This document shows, in pieces, positions 45,558-54,570 of a stretch of 64,000 nucleotides of DNA. The position numbers and the translations under genes are program-made. The notes beneath the pieces were generated by a model. It worked only from the letters and a program-made list of their open reading frames with translations, ran no database searches and was not told the DNA's origin. This DNA comes from Bin55 sp965205545 (GTDB taxonomy: Bacteria; Pseudomonadota; Gammaproteobacteria; Pseudomonadales; Azotimanducaceae): contig OZ242170.1 of the NCBI GenBank assembly GCA_965205545.1, positions 2,728,001 through 2,792,000 of the forward strand. The letters are read 5' to 3'. Within the stretch, counting starts at the first letter, position 1; each line of letters starts with the position of its first letter.

Positions 45558-45982
45558 GTTGGTGGACGCGATTCCTATCGGTATAAGTTGTCAGCACACT
45601 GCAAATCGTAATCCGTGCATCGACGGAATGCTTCTTCTGGACCACGAAATCTTTTTTGGGAAAGAGTCCTGAACATGAGCCATGGAATCCCGCGGATTCA
45701 GTAGAACCCAAGGTTTGATGCGATTTGGCTCGTGCGGTCTTGGGTATGTAACTGTGTGCGTTTTACCCGCATCGTATAGTAAACTTGAGGGGAAATGTGC
45801 GCACCCGTTGATCTCATTCCTAGCAATTGATTGTGGGCACGTTAAATCTGTGTAAGCGAACCAATTTCTCGGTCAGGCTTTTGCTTCCCATTAGTGTTGC
45901 GACGGTGTCCTGAGCAAGTCCGCTGAATGACGTAAGGTTAGTTCAAGGGAAATTTGGTTTTGGCGCTAAAGGAGACTAGTAA
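45558..45982. other. Intergenic region upstream of the pseudo-protease/MoxR locus
   Basis: About 425 bp with no recognisable gene. AAAGGAG lies 8 bp before the ATG at 45983. A TATAGT at about 45774 could be a -10, but no matching -35 is visible. Confidence 0.45.
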
Positions 45983-47635
45983 ATGATGAACGACTTGTTG
46001 CAAAAGGGTAGAACTGCCTTGGTTCTAGTCGCATCGGTTGCGGCGGCCATTGGTGCGCTATCGAGCGTTGCGCAGCAACAAGATTCCGGTGTCACAAGTG
46101 GTGGACCATTGGAAATCAAGGTCATTGGCGATCGAATCCTAGCGCGCGTTGAACTTCAAACACAGGTGTGGGTAAAGGACACTCACGTCATAATTGACTA
46201 CGACATGCCGTTTCACATGGCATTCAATTTCCCAGTAATCAGGGACCTCAGGTTTGGAGAAGGAGAAACCACACTAAAGGTCCTAAACGACAACTTTCGA
46301 ATGGAAATTCCACGCAGCGGAATTTTCGACGAACGAAATCTTGGCAGGCAGATGACCACTGAGATCACCAGCCGATACGATCAGGAACTCGATGGCATCG
46401 ACATTGTCGCCATTATCGGTTGGCCTGCGTTGCGAGAGTATGGAATGACTCTCGACATTCAGGAGGGAACCCTCGTTCTACATCCAGAAGGAGAACTTTC
46501 CTCTAGCGAAGTTCAGGCCACTTCGGAGAAGTTCGTTGAAGGCGTGGAAATCGTCGGTGGCTCCGTTTTTATTCCTGTTAATTACAACGGTGGCCAACGG
46601 GCTTTCATGAAGATGAAGACGGCCGGCTACCACACTGTATTGAATCGGGAGCTTCTTGACAACCGTGAAGCGGGCATCGTTGATGAAGCGTATTTTGGAC
46701 GCGATCAGGCCATGAAGCTGTCTGACATGGCCGCGTTTTATCCACAGGACCTTTACCAGCAGTGGTGGGACGAGTATGCCGCTGACAAGGAAGCGGAAAA
46801 GCAAATACGTGAGCAGATGCAGGAAAACGGTCAAACCTTTCCTGAAGAGTTCGCCGTTCAACAGCCCGATCAGCCGAGTTCCGACGTCCTATTTGTCGCG
46901 GGGTTGAGCGTACTCTCTGGTTACCGGATCGCAATTGATCAAAACAAAGGTTTCATCGGATTGTCGAGAACTGTTAACAGCAACTACTCCGAAGCTGACA
47001 ATCAGTTTTACATGGCTGCGGCTGCCAAGGATGAAGAACAGTTGTTCGAATATCTCGAAGCGAATCCAACTGACCGAAATGTCGAAGAGGCGGTAAGCGA
47101 CATCTTCGACCTTGGACTCGAGAGCGGCGCGCCGGCCGAGCGGCAACTTGCCGCCATTCAATACGGGATCGACGCTGCGCAAGAACGGAGGCAGTTCGTC
47201 TATGTCGCCGAGTTTGTCTTTCAGTTGGCGTCTAGTCAGGAGTCAATGGACCAGCACGCTGATGTGCTTATCGCAGTGGGCGAAAAAGCTATGGAGTTTG
47301 TAGCACGGTCTGAATCTCCCAAGTTTCGCCAGCAAATCCAGATGTTGCTGGGTGATCGTTACTTGGCGCGAAACGATGCTCAGAAGGCATGGCAGTACTT
47401 TCTGTCAGCAGCATTCAACAGTGATCCAGATTTAGAGGCTTTTTCTCGCTACGATCTGGGCCGCGCCTACGAAGCCTTGGGACGTGACCGTCGCGCGTAC
47501 GTCAACTACAAGCGAGCGCTCTCTCAAGGATTGCCGCCGGACCGGGCGGAGAACGCCAATCAAGCACTTAACAGGATTAGGCCCCGCCTAGATCCAAATG
47601 ATGAAATCTTGCTTGAAGAATCAGAAGACGGTTAA
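45983..47635 (+). CDS. Exported two-lobed retropepsin-like protein with C-terminal TPR-like repeats, paralogue 1
   Basis: A 550-residue protein with a signal peptide (to about residue 35). Lobe 1 runs from KVIGDRILARVELQTQVWV through VIIDYDMPF to the retropepsin-style closing IDIVAIIGWPALREYGMTLDIQ. Lobe 2 runs from VFIPVNYNGGQRAFMKMKT through GYHTVLNRELLDN to VLFVAGLSVLSGYRIAIDQ. At the catalytic DTG positions it has DYD and KTA, so it is probably not an active protease. The last ~180 residues are helical repeats with a TPR-like motif (YDLGRAYEALGRDRRAYVNYKRAL). It is the first of three tandem paralogues. Function unknown. Confidence 0.8.
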   Translation: MMNDLLQKGRTALVLVASVAAAIGALSSVAQQQDSGVTSGGPLEIKVIGDRILARVELQTQVWVKDTHVIIDYDMPFHMAFNFPVIRDLRFGEGETTLKVLNDNFRMEIPRSGIFDERNLGRQMTTEITSRYDQELDGIDIVAIIGWPALREYGMTLDIQEGTLVLHPEGELSSSEVQATSEKFVEGVEIVGGSVFIPVNYNGGQRAFMKMKTAGYHTVLNRELLDNREAGIVDEAYFGRDQAMKLSDMAAFYPQDLYQQWWDEYAADKEAEKQIREQMQENGQTFPEEFAVQQPDQPSSDVLFVAGLSVLSGYRIAIDQNKGFIGLSRTVNSNYSEADNQFYMAAAAKDEEQLFEYLEANPTDRNVEEAVSDIFDLGLESGAPAERQLAAIQYGIDAAQERRQFVYVAEFVFQLASSQESMDQHADVLIAVGEKAMEFVARSESPKFRQQIQMLLGDRYLARNDAQKAWQYFLSAAFNSDPDLEAFSRYDLGRAYEALGRDRRAYVNYKRALSQGLPPDRAENANQALNRIRPRLDPNDEILLEESEDG

Positions 47636-47693
47636 CTCCGGCTGGTTGTAATTCAGTACGGTCGACAACGGCAGTAGGGATTTGCTCTCAACG

Positions 47694-49328
47694 ATGAACT
47701 TTCGAGGAACGCGCAGACTTGTCGTTGCTGTGGCAATGATTTTCTCTCTGTTGCCCTTTTCCAGCGTCCTTGCTCAGACGTCTGAAGTTGCTGATTCAGA
47801 CGGCGGCCAACTGTCCATTCGGATCCTTGGCGACAAGATCTTGGCTCGAGTTGAAATGGCCACACAGGTTTTCTTCAAGGATACTCATGTGGTCATCGAT
47901 TATGCCTCTCCAATCGGATTGATGATCAATAGCAATGTAATTGGAGGGATCGGCTACGGCGAGGAAGAAACCACACTCAAGATTCTGAACCAGAATTTTC
48001 GTTTGGCAGTGCCACGGTCTGAAATACGCCCGGAACAAGGAAATGTCACGGGAGAGTTGACAGCTCGCTACGACATGGAACTTGAACAGATAGATGTCAT
48101 TGCCATATTGGGATGGCCAGTTCTTAGGCGGTACGGCATGACGCTCGACATCCAAGACAAGCTCATTGAGCTACACCCTGAGAATGAACTTGCCGCTGCT
48201 GATGTGCAAATGGAATCCGATGTATTCATCGAGGGAATTGAGGTCATTGGCGATTCTGTTTTTGTACCTGTGAATTACAACGGGGGTCAGCGGGCTTTCA
48301 TGAAAATGAGCACGGGCGGCTATCACACCGTGTTAAACCGAGAATTGCTTGATGATCGTGAGCGGGGAATTGTCGACGAAGCCTACTTTGGTTCAGGCAA
48401 GGAAGTGAAGATCTCGGACATGGCTGCGTTTTATCCGCAGGACCTTTATACACGCTGGTGGGACGAATACGCCGCAGCCAAGGAGGCGGAGAGGGTAGCC
48501 CGCCAGCAAATGCAGGAAGCCGGACAAACTTTTCCTGAGGAATTTGCAGCTCGACAACCTGATCAGCCCAGCTCGGATGTTCTCTTTGTTTCGGGTCTCA
48601 GCTTGCTTACGGGCTATCGCATCGAGCTGGACCCCACCCAAGGGTTTATTGGCGTGTCTCGTACATTAAACAGCAACTACTCCGAAGCAGACCACCAGTT
48701 CTATATGGCGGTTGCTGCGAACAACGAAGATGGGCTATTGAAGTACCTACAAGAAAATCCCACCGACCGCAATGTAGAAGAAGCCGTCTCGGATCTGTTT
48801 GCATTAGGCATGGAGAGCGGCGCTAGCGTGGAGCGACAAATTGCAACAGTGGATTTCGGTCTCGAGATTCAAGCCGAGCACAGGAAGTTCAACTACCTCT
48901 TGGGATTTGTTGGGCAATTGATGACCTCTGAAGAAGATAGGGACAAGTTTGCGGACCTCATCATTGCGTTGGGTGAGAAAGCGCTAGTCCATGTTTCCAG
49001 GTCAGAGTCGCCGGCCATTCGACAGCAACTCCAAATGGCTATTGGAGATCGCTATATGGCAAGAAACGATCCCAGAAATGCACAACGATATTTCTTGTCG
49101 GCCGCGTTCAATGGAGATCCCCGGTTGGATGCGGCGGTTCGCTACGACTTGGCACGTGCCTATGAAGCCTTGGGACAAGATCGTCGGGCGTATGCTAGTT
49201 ACAAGACCGCGCTCTCAAAAGGGTTGCCTCCAAACCAAGCTGAAAACGCATCAGAAGCGCTTAGTCGAATCAGGACTAGGCTTGACCCAAACGATGATCT
49301 CTTGATTGATGAGCAAGAGGACGGGTAA
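47694..49328 (+). CDS. Exported two-lobed retropepsin-like protein with TPR-like C-terminus, paralogue 2
   Basis: A 544-residue paralogue of the preceding gene, 58 bp downstream. Signal peptide ends near FSSVLAQ. Lobe 1 has VVIDYASPIG and closes with IDVIAILGWPVLRRYGMTLDIQ; lobe 2 has GGQRAFMKMSTGGYHTVLN and closes with VLFVSGLSLLTGYRIELD. The DTG positions read DYA and STG, so the second-lobe Asp is lost. Shared middle segment NPTDRNVEEAVSDLF leads into the helical repeats. The ATG at 47694 is preferred to a TTG four codons upstream. Function unknown. Confidence 0.8.
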   Translation: MNFRGTRRLVVAVAMIFSLLPFSSVLAQTSEVADSDGGQLSIRILGDKILARVEMATQVFFKDTHVVIDYASPIGLMINSNVIGGIGYGEEETTLKILNQNFRLAVPRSEIRPEQGNVTGELTARYDMELEQIDVIAILGWPVLRRYGMTLDIQDKLIELHPENELAAADVQMESDVFIEGIEVIGDSVFVPVNYNGGQRAFMKMSTGGYHTVLNRELLDDRERGIVDEAYFGSGKEVKISDMAAFYPQDLYTRWWDEYAAAKEAERVARQQMQEAGQTFPEEFAARQPDQPSSDVLFVSGLSLLTGYRIELDPTQGFIGVSRTLNSNYSEADHQFYMAVAANNEDGLLKYLQENPTDRNVEEAVSDLFALGMESGASVERQIATVDFGLEIQAEHRKFNYLLGFVGQLMTSEEDRDKFADLIIALGEKALVHVSRSESPAIRQQLQMAIGDRYMARNDPRNAQRYFLSAAFNGDPRLDAAVRYDLARAYEALGQDRRAYASYKTALSKGLPPNQAENASEALSRIRTRLDPNDDLLIDEQEDG

Positions 49329-49417
49329 TTGGGTAATATAGTGCACAGTCGTGTACGACGTACGGTCATTGTGACCGTATTCGGGTTTTGAAACTTATCA
49401 CAAAATAGGTGAAACAC

Positions 49418-51087
49418 ATGCTATTTGGACGAAACTCAACTCGATCTGTAGAACGATCGAGGACCTCCCTCTTCGCAGGGCTTGCGTGTACTCTCGCGGC
49501 TTTGCTCTTGGTGCTTGTTGCTCCAATCCACACGATGGCAGCACAAGGCCAGGACTTGGAAGGCTCGCCGGGAGGACCACTGGCGATCAAGGTAGTTGGT
49601 GACAAGATCCTTGCTCGAGTCGAACTGCAGACTGAAGTCTGGTTCAAGGACACGCATGTCATCGTCGACTACAACATGCCCTACGCCATGATGATCCAAT
49701 CATGCGTCTACGGCAATGTTCGGTTTGGCGAAGGCGAGACCACAATGCGAATTCTCAACAACGACTTCAGAGTGGAAGTTCCTCGCGACCAAATCGTTCC
49801 CGAAATAGGTGCGGTTTGCGGCGAGTTGACGGGCAAGTACGACAAGCATCTGGACCAGGTCGATATAGTGGCAATCGTTGGTTGGCCGTTGCTGCGTCAG
49901 TTTGGTTTGACGCTAGACATTCAGGCCGGTTCGATGGTTCTGCATCCTGAGGGCGAACTCTCCGCTGAGGAAGTCCGAACGAATTCGGTTGCGTTTGTCG
50001 ATGGCGTGGAATTAATCGGTAGCTCCGTGTTTATTCCCGTGAATTACAACGGTGGTCAATCTGCGTTCATGAAGGTAAGTACCAGTGGCTATCACACAGT
50101 ATTGAATCGCGAGTTGCTAGACAATCGGGAAGCTGGGGTAATCGACGAAGCCTACTTTGGCTTTGACGACTCCATGAAGATTTCCGATATGGCTGCGATG
50201 TATCCGCAGGATGTCTATACGCAATGGTGGGACGCCTACGCTGCTGCCAAAGCAGAGCAGAAGCGGCTGCAAGAGGAGAATCCTCAAGTTGGCGGGCAAA
50301 TGGTGGTGACACAACCGGATCAGCCTAGCTCCGATGTACTTTTGGTTTCCGGTTTGAGTGTTTTGTCAGGCTATCGCATTGTGCTTGACCAAAATCAGGG
50401 ATTTGTAGGTGTATCTCGAACACTCAATAGCAACTATTCCGACGCTGACCATCAGTTCTACATGGCGGCGGCCAAAATGATGAAGATGCGCTGTACAAGT
50501 ATCTTGAGGAAAATCCAACCGACCGCAATGTTGAAGAGGCAGTAGCAAACTTCGTCGATCTAGGTCTTGAAAGTGGCGCTTCCATTGATCGCCTAGTTTC
50601 TGCAGTTGACTTTGGATTGGGCGTGAACGAAGAGCGCAGAAAGTTCACCTACCTTGCAGACTTTGTCTTTGACATGTGGGGCAACGTGGAATCGCGTGAC
50701 CAATTCTCACCGGTTATCGTTGTTTTGGGCGAAAAAGCAATGGAGTACATAGAGCGATCAGATACTCCTAAGGATCGCCAAAAGGTCCAAGGCATTCTGG
50801 GCGACCGCTACCTAGCGAGAAACGACGCGGAAACGGCATGGAAATATTTCCTGTCAGCCGCATTCAACGGTGATCCCGAACTTGACGCCATTACACGTTT
50901 TGATCTCGGGCGCGCATACGAAGCACTTGGTCGAGACAGCCGAGCGTACGCAAACTACGAAAGAGCTCTTTCGGCGGGTGGATTGCCGCCAGAGTCCGTG
51001 GAAATTGCGACTCAAGCACAAGAGAGGCTCCGACTTCGTCTTGATCCCAATGACGATGTGCTAAGTACGGACGCTCAAGGTGGCTAA
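49418..51087 (+). pseudogene. Retropepsin-like/TPR protein, paralogue 3, frameshifted
   Basis: Third tandem copy, about 557 residues if intact. Signal peptide to about residue 40 (ending PIHTMAA). Lobe 1 has VIVDYNMPY and VDIVAIVGWPLLRQFGLTLDIQ; lobe 2 has FMKVSTSGYHTVLN and VLLVSGLSVLSGYRIVLDQ. The frame breaks after DADHQFYMAAAK at an A-run (50474-50477): one missing A would restore NDEDALYKYLEENPTDRNVEEAV, exactly the text of the paralogues. The remainder (to 51087) is intact in the -1 frame. Explanations: sequencing error in a homopolymer, recent mutation, or slippage. Its end overlaps the next gene by 8 nt, suggesting the operon is still kept. Confidence 0.78.
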
Positions 51088-52615
51088 CACTGACAATTTG
51101 CGTCAGCACCTCGACGGGCTAGCTCGTCGAGGTGCACGCTACCTCCGGCGCTACGCACTCAAGGAGGCAGTTGAATGGTCGATGCGGCATGTGCACCTTG
51201 TCGCGTTGGTTATTCCAGCAGTCTTTGTGGTCTGCGTAGCGATCGAGCGGTTCGCAGGATTCGACCTGTGGGTGTTGAGTCCAATCGTCACGGTACTTGT
51301 AGCGCTAGTTGCGCCTGTTGCCTATGTTCTGATCGCTGGCGCACTTGGATTTGCACTGCGTCCGGTCAACCGAACGTACTCATTGGCTCTGTTTGATCGG
51401 GAGCTAGGTTACAAGGACCGACTGCAATCAGCCGACGAATTTCTAAGATCCTCTGATCTGACGCCGTTTGAATTAGCATCCGTCGAGGATGCAATTCCGT
51501 ATGCAGCAAAAGCAACGGATAGTCGATTGCAAGACATACGAATAGCTACTCCTACTTTATATACAGGCAAATGGGGCCACGGAGTTGCGGCAGTTCTTTT
51601 GTTGGGAGCCGGGATGTTCATGAGTTTCTTTGTGTTCAATCCACAGGTGGAGGCATCTTCCGACCCAGACGAGCTAATTGCATTAGCCACTCCCGACGTC
51701 CTTCCTCCAGTGGATGAGGTCTTCGAGGCTCCTCAAGATTCGCGTGACGAAGTAACTCCGCCGTCACACGTTCCTTCCCAAACGCCAAAGGAAAGTGTCG
51801 TAGTGGAGTCGACCCCAGCGGAATCAACTGATTCCCCGCTCGGAAGGGCAAACCCCTCCGATAGCAACCCCAAGCAATCAGTGCAAATGGGTCTCAGCGC
51901 GGGAATGTCCCAGGACAACAAGACTGGTAGTGCAGCATCCAATCTTTCCGGCCAGGCAAACCCCGACAAGAAGAAGAAGGAAACGAAACTAGATCCGCCA
52001 AAGGAACAGGAATCCAAGGAATCCAAGTCCGCCCTTGATAAGGAACAGCCAAAGGACGAATCGGCAACGGGCATCGCTGGAGGCAAGGGAACCAGTGCTG
52101 GTCGACAGGCTTCATCTACGGATGTTACTGAGAGCCTGAACAAGACGGATCAAGATGACATGGATTCCGATGTGGATTTGGAATCTGACGACGAGGAAGA
52201 CGAGGAACAGGAGGCGGCAAACGCGGCTCGCCCGATGATCAACCAACGCAAGGCGGCAGTGGATCGTCGACTTAGTCCATCAGGCATGATGGGTCAAGAG
52301 GAAAACGAGCAAAACAATGGCAGAGGCGGCGCAAGCGGAAGGAAGAAGACACGTGGCGTTGCAGCAATGTTGCTTGGTGTTCCACAACCCGACCAATTGC
52401 GTTCTCAAATCAATCCGGGGCGGGTCAAAATTCAGCGGGAACGCGCCGTGCCCCATCCTAGCGAAGCGGACACCGTTGCGAGCGAATCTCGCGGAGAAAT
52501 CGACGAGAGCATTGGAAAGGTTGCTCGACACGAGCTCAAGCCTTGGATGCGCAACGTGGTAAGCAACTACTTTCTCGCAATGAGAGAACCGCCAACAGAA
52601 GAAGAAGGTGAATAA
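51080..52615 (+). CDS. Membrane protein with long disordered charged region, in MoxR operon
   Basis: A 511-residue protein, GTG start inside the end of the previous gene. Residues ~30-95 have two or three membrane spans, residues ~165-190 another. From about residue 195 to 430 the chain is low-complexity, rich in Ser, Lys, Glu, Asp, Pro and Gln (including a DDEEDEEQE run near 375), and should be disordered. The C-terminus is again mixed and ends in an acidic tail. The position just before MoxR resembles DUF4175-type proteins of such operons, but I cannot show homology. Function unknown. Confidence 0.75.
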   Translation: MANTDNLRQHLDGLARRGARYLRRYALKEAVEWSMRHVHLVALVIPAVFVVCVAIERFAGFDLWVLSPIVTVLVALVAPVAYVLIAGALGFALRPVNRTYSLALFDRELGYKDRLQSADEFLRSSDLTPFELASVEDAIPYAAKATDSRLQDIRIATPTLYTGKWGHGVAAVLLLGAGMFMSFFVFNPQVEASSDPDELIALATPDVLPPVDEVFEAPQDSRDEVTPPSHVPSQTPKESVVVESTPAESTDSPLGRANPSDSNPKQSVQMGLSAGMSQDNKTGSAASNLSGQANPDKKKKETKLDPPKEQESKESKSALDKEQPKDESATGIAGGKGTSAGRQASSTDVTESLNKTDQDDMDSDVDLESDDEEDEEQEAANAARPMINQRKAAVDRRLSPSGMMGQEENEQNNGRGGASGRKKTRGVAAMLLGVPQPDQLRSQINPGRVKIQRERAVPHPSEADTVASESRGEIDESIGKVARHELKPWMRNVVSNYFLAMREPPTEEEGE

Positions 52616-52619
52616 ATCT

Positions 52620-53645
52620 ATGGCAGAGCAACAAGTTACAAACGAAGATCCACGCGCCGCTGAACAAGCGGCGCATTTCAAAGAGGTATTCCAAAATATC
52701 CGCACCGAAGTCACCAAGATGATGGTCGGTCAACCTGAGGTAGTGGATGGCGTATTGACTGCATTGATAGCCGGCGGTCACGTACTGCTGGAAGGCGTGC
52801 CGGGACTTGGCAAGACAATGCTTGTTCGGTGTTTGAGCGATGCGGTAAGTGTCCAGTTTTCGCGAATTCAATTTACTCCCGACATGATGCCAGCTGACAT
52901 TCAAGGCACCATGATTCTTACGGAGACTGCAAGTGGTGCACACGAATTGAGTTTCCAGGAGGGGCCGCTCATTGCGAATCTCATTCTTGCAGACGAAATC
53001 AACCGAGCCACGCCCAAGACTCAGTCTGCACTTCTCGAAGCGATGCAAGAACGGCAGGTAACCGTCGGCAATAGAACCATTCAATTGGAAGAACCCTACT
53101 GTGTCATGGCCACACAGAATCCCGTAGAGCAAGAGGGCACATATCCGCTTCCAGAAGCGCAGCTAGACCGTTTTCTGTTCAAACTGCTTGTGGACTACCC
53201 AGAAGAAAACGAATACTACGAAATCATTGATCGCACCACCGGTACTACCGAAGTGGAAATTAACCACATCACGGACGGTGCGGAGATTGTCAAACTGCGT
53301 GAAATCGCCAGGGCCGTGGCTGTGCCCACTGCAGCGAAAACTTACGCCATTCGATTGGTGATGGCAACGCAACCGAACAGTGCATACTCGACCGACAAGA
53401 CCAACGCCTATGTTTCACTAGGATCAAGTCCTCGTGGAGTTCAAGGATTGATGTTGGCAGCAAAGGTGCATGCGATACTGAATGATCGTTTCTCCATAAG
53501 CACTGACGATATTAAGGCGGTTGCCTATCCCGTGCTGCGTCACAGGGTCATACTCAACTTCCAGGCGCAAGCCAGCAATGTGACGCCTGACAGCATTATT
53601 GACGACATCTTAGAGCAAGTTAAGTTGCCACGTTCGGTCGACTAG
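52620..53645 (+). CDS. MoxR-family AAA+ ATPase
   Basis: A 341-residue AAA+ ATPase of the MoxR branch. Walker A is GVPGLGKT (residues ~59-66), Walker B with the following text is ILADEINRATPKTQSALLEAMQER, then PYCVMATQNPVEQEGTYPLPEAQLDRF with sensor 1. MoxR proteins act as chaperone-like partners of VWA proteins, and the next three genes are a DUF58 and two VWA/BatA-like proteins. The ATG at 52620 is chosen; a GTG at 52608 overlaps the upstream gene. Residues at the helical end (SSPRGVQGLMLAAKVHAIL) fit the family. Confidence 0.95.
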   Translation: MAEQQVTNEDPRAAEQAAHFKEVFQNIRTEVTKMMVGQPEVVDGVLTALIAGGHVLLEGVPGLGKTMLVRCLSDAVSVQFSRIQFTPDMMPADIQGTMILTETASGAHELSFQEGPLIANLILADEINRATPKTQSALLEAMQERQVTVGNRTIQLEEPYCVMATQNPVEQEGTYPLPEAQLDRFLFKLLVDYPEENEYYEIIDRTTGTTEVEINHITDGAEIVKLREIARAVAVPTAAKTYAIRLVMATQPNSAYSTDKTNAYVSLGSSPRGVQGLMLAAKVHAILNDRFSISTDDIKAVAYPVLRHRVILNFQAQASNVTPDSIIDDILEQVKLPRSVD

Positions 53646-53661
53646 TCGCTATTATCGAATC

Positions 53662-54570
53662 GTGGCCGCACAACTAACTTTCGAGGAGCTCTTTGATCCA
53701 GAGTTCCTTAATGCACTTGAGGCTTTCAATTTACGCATAAAACGGTTTCTTCGCGAAGGCCGTCACGGTGAGCAGCTGACGCATGACCGTGGCATAGGGT
53801 TGGAGTTCAAGGACTTCAAGCAATACGTGCCTGGCGACGATCTGAGGGCCGTGGATTGGAACATCTATCGACGTCTTGGGCGCTTGTTCGTTCACGTGTT
53901 CGAGGAGTACCAGGATCTGCCTCTGTATTTGCTCGTGGATAGATCCAAGAGCATGTTCTTGGAGGAGACACCGCGAGTTCACGCTGCATTGCGTTCGGCG
54001 CTCGCGTTGTCATCGATTGCGTTGAGTCAGCATGATGTAGTAGGTCTGCTCTCGTTTTCGGATGATCTTGAAATGCATGCAAGGCCTGTGGTTGGACGAC
54101 GGCAGTTGACCACACTTGCGCGTAGGATGGTGGAATTGACGGAACAGAATGGCACACAACTGTCTTCTGCGGTGCGTCAACTTGCGTTGCGAAAGCTGCG
54201 ACCAGGATTGCTGGTGGTTCTATCCGACTTTTTCGACCCCGATGGACTCGATCCCGTAATGGATGCGCTTAAGACATGCCGTCACAGGATGTTGCTGGTT
54301 CAGCTTGTGAAAGACTTGGATAGCGATCCCAACGCAAACGCGGAGCTTGTAGGGGACATTCGCCTAGTCGATTGCGAAACGTCGAGTGCAGTGGATGTAA
54401 CCATTGACCCGGCAGTGCTTTCGCGCTATCGAAGAATCTACGAAGAGTTCAATCTGCAGCTGACAGAGTTTGCCTCTGGTCAAGGAATTGGATTGATACG
54501 AGTAAATGCGGACAACGACGTGCTGGATCAGCTCGGCACTTTGTTTGAGACGAGAGCATTTGTCGTATGA
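53662..54570 (+). CDS. DUF58 domain protein
   Basis: A 302-residue soluble DUF58 protein with the family signature GIGLEFKDFKQYVPGDDLRAVDWNIYRRLGRLFVHVFEE (given here for position only in short: residues ~35-75), followed by a VWA-like region with LLVDRSKSMF, in which DxSxS metal-binding residues are mostly kept. GTG start. It follows moxR by 16 bp and overlaps the next gene by 4 nt. DUF58 proteins always accompany MoxR and are thought to present substrates or metal-binding domains to the ATPase. Confidence 0.92.
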   Translation: MAAQLTFEELFDPEFLNALEAFNLRIKRFLREGRHGEQLTHDRGIGLEFKDFKQYVPGDDLRAVDWNIYRRLGRLFVHVFEEYQDLPLYLLVDRSKSMFLEETPRVHAALRSALALSSIALSQHDVVGLLSFSDDLEMHARPVVGRRQLTTLARRMVELTEQNGTQLSSAVRQLALRKLRPGLLVVLSDFFDPDGLDPVMDALKTCRHRMLLVQLVKDLDSDPNANAELVGDIRLVDCETSSAVDVTIDPAVLSRYRRIYEEFNLQLTEFASGQGIGLIRVNADNDVLDQLGTLFETRAFVV

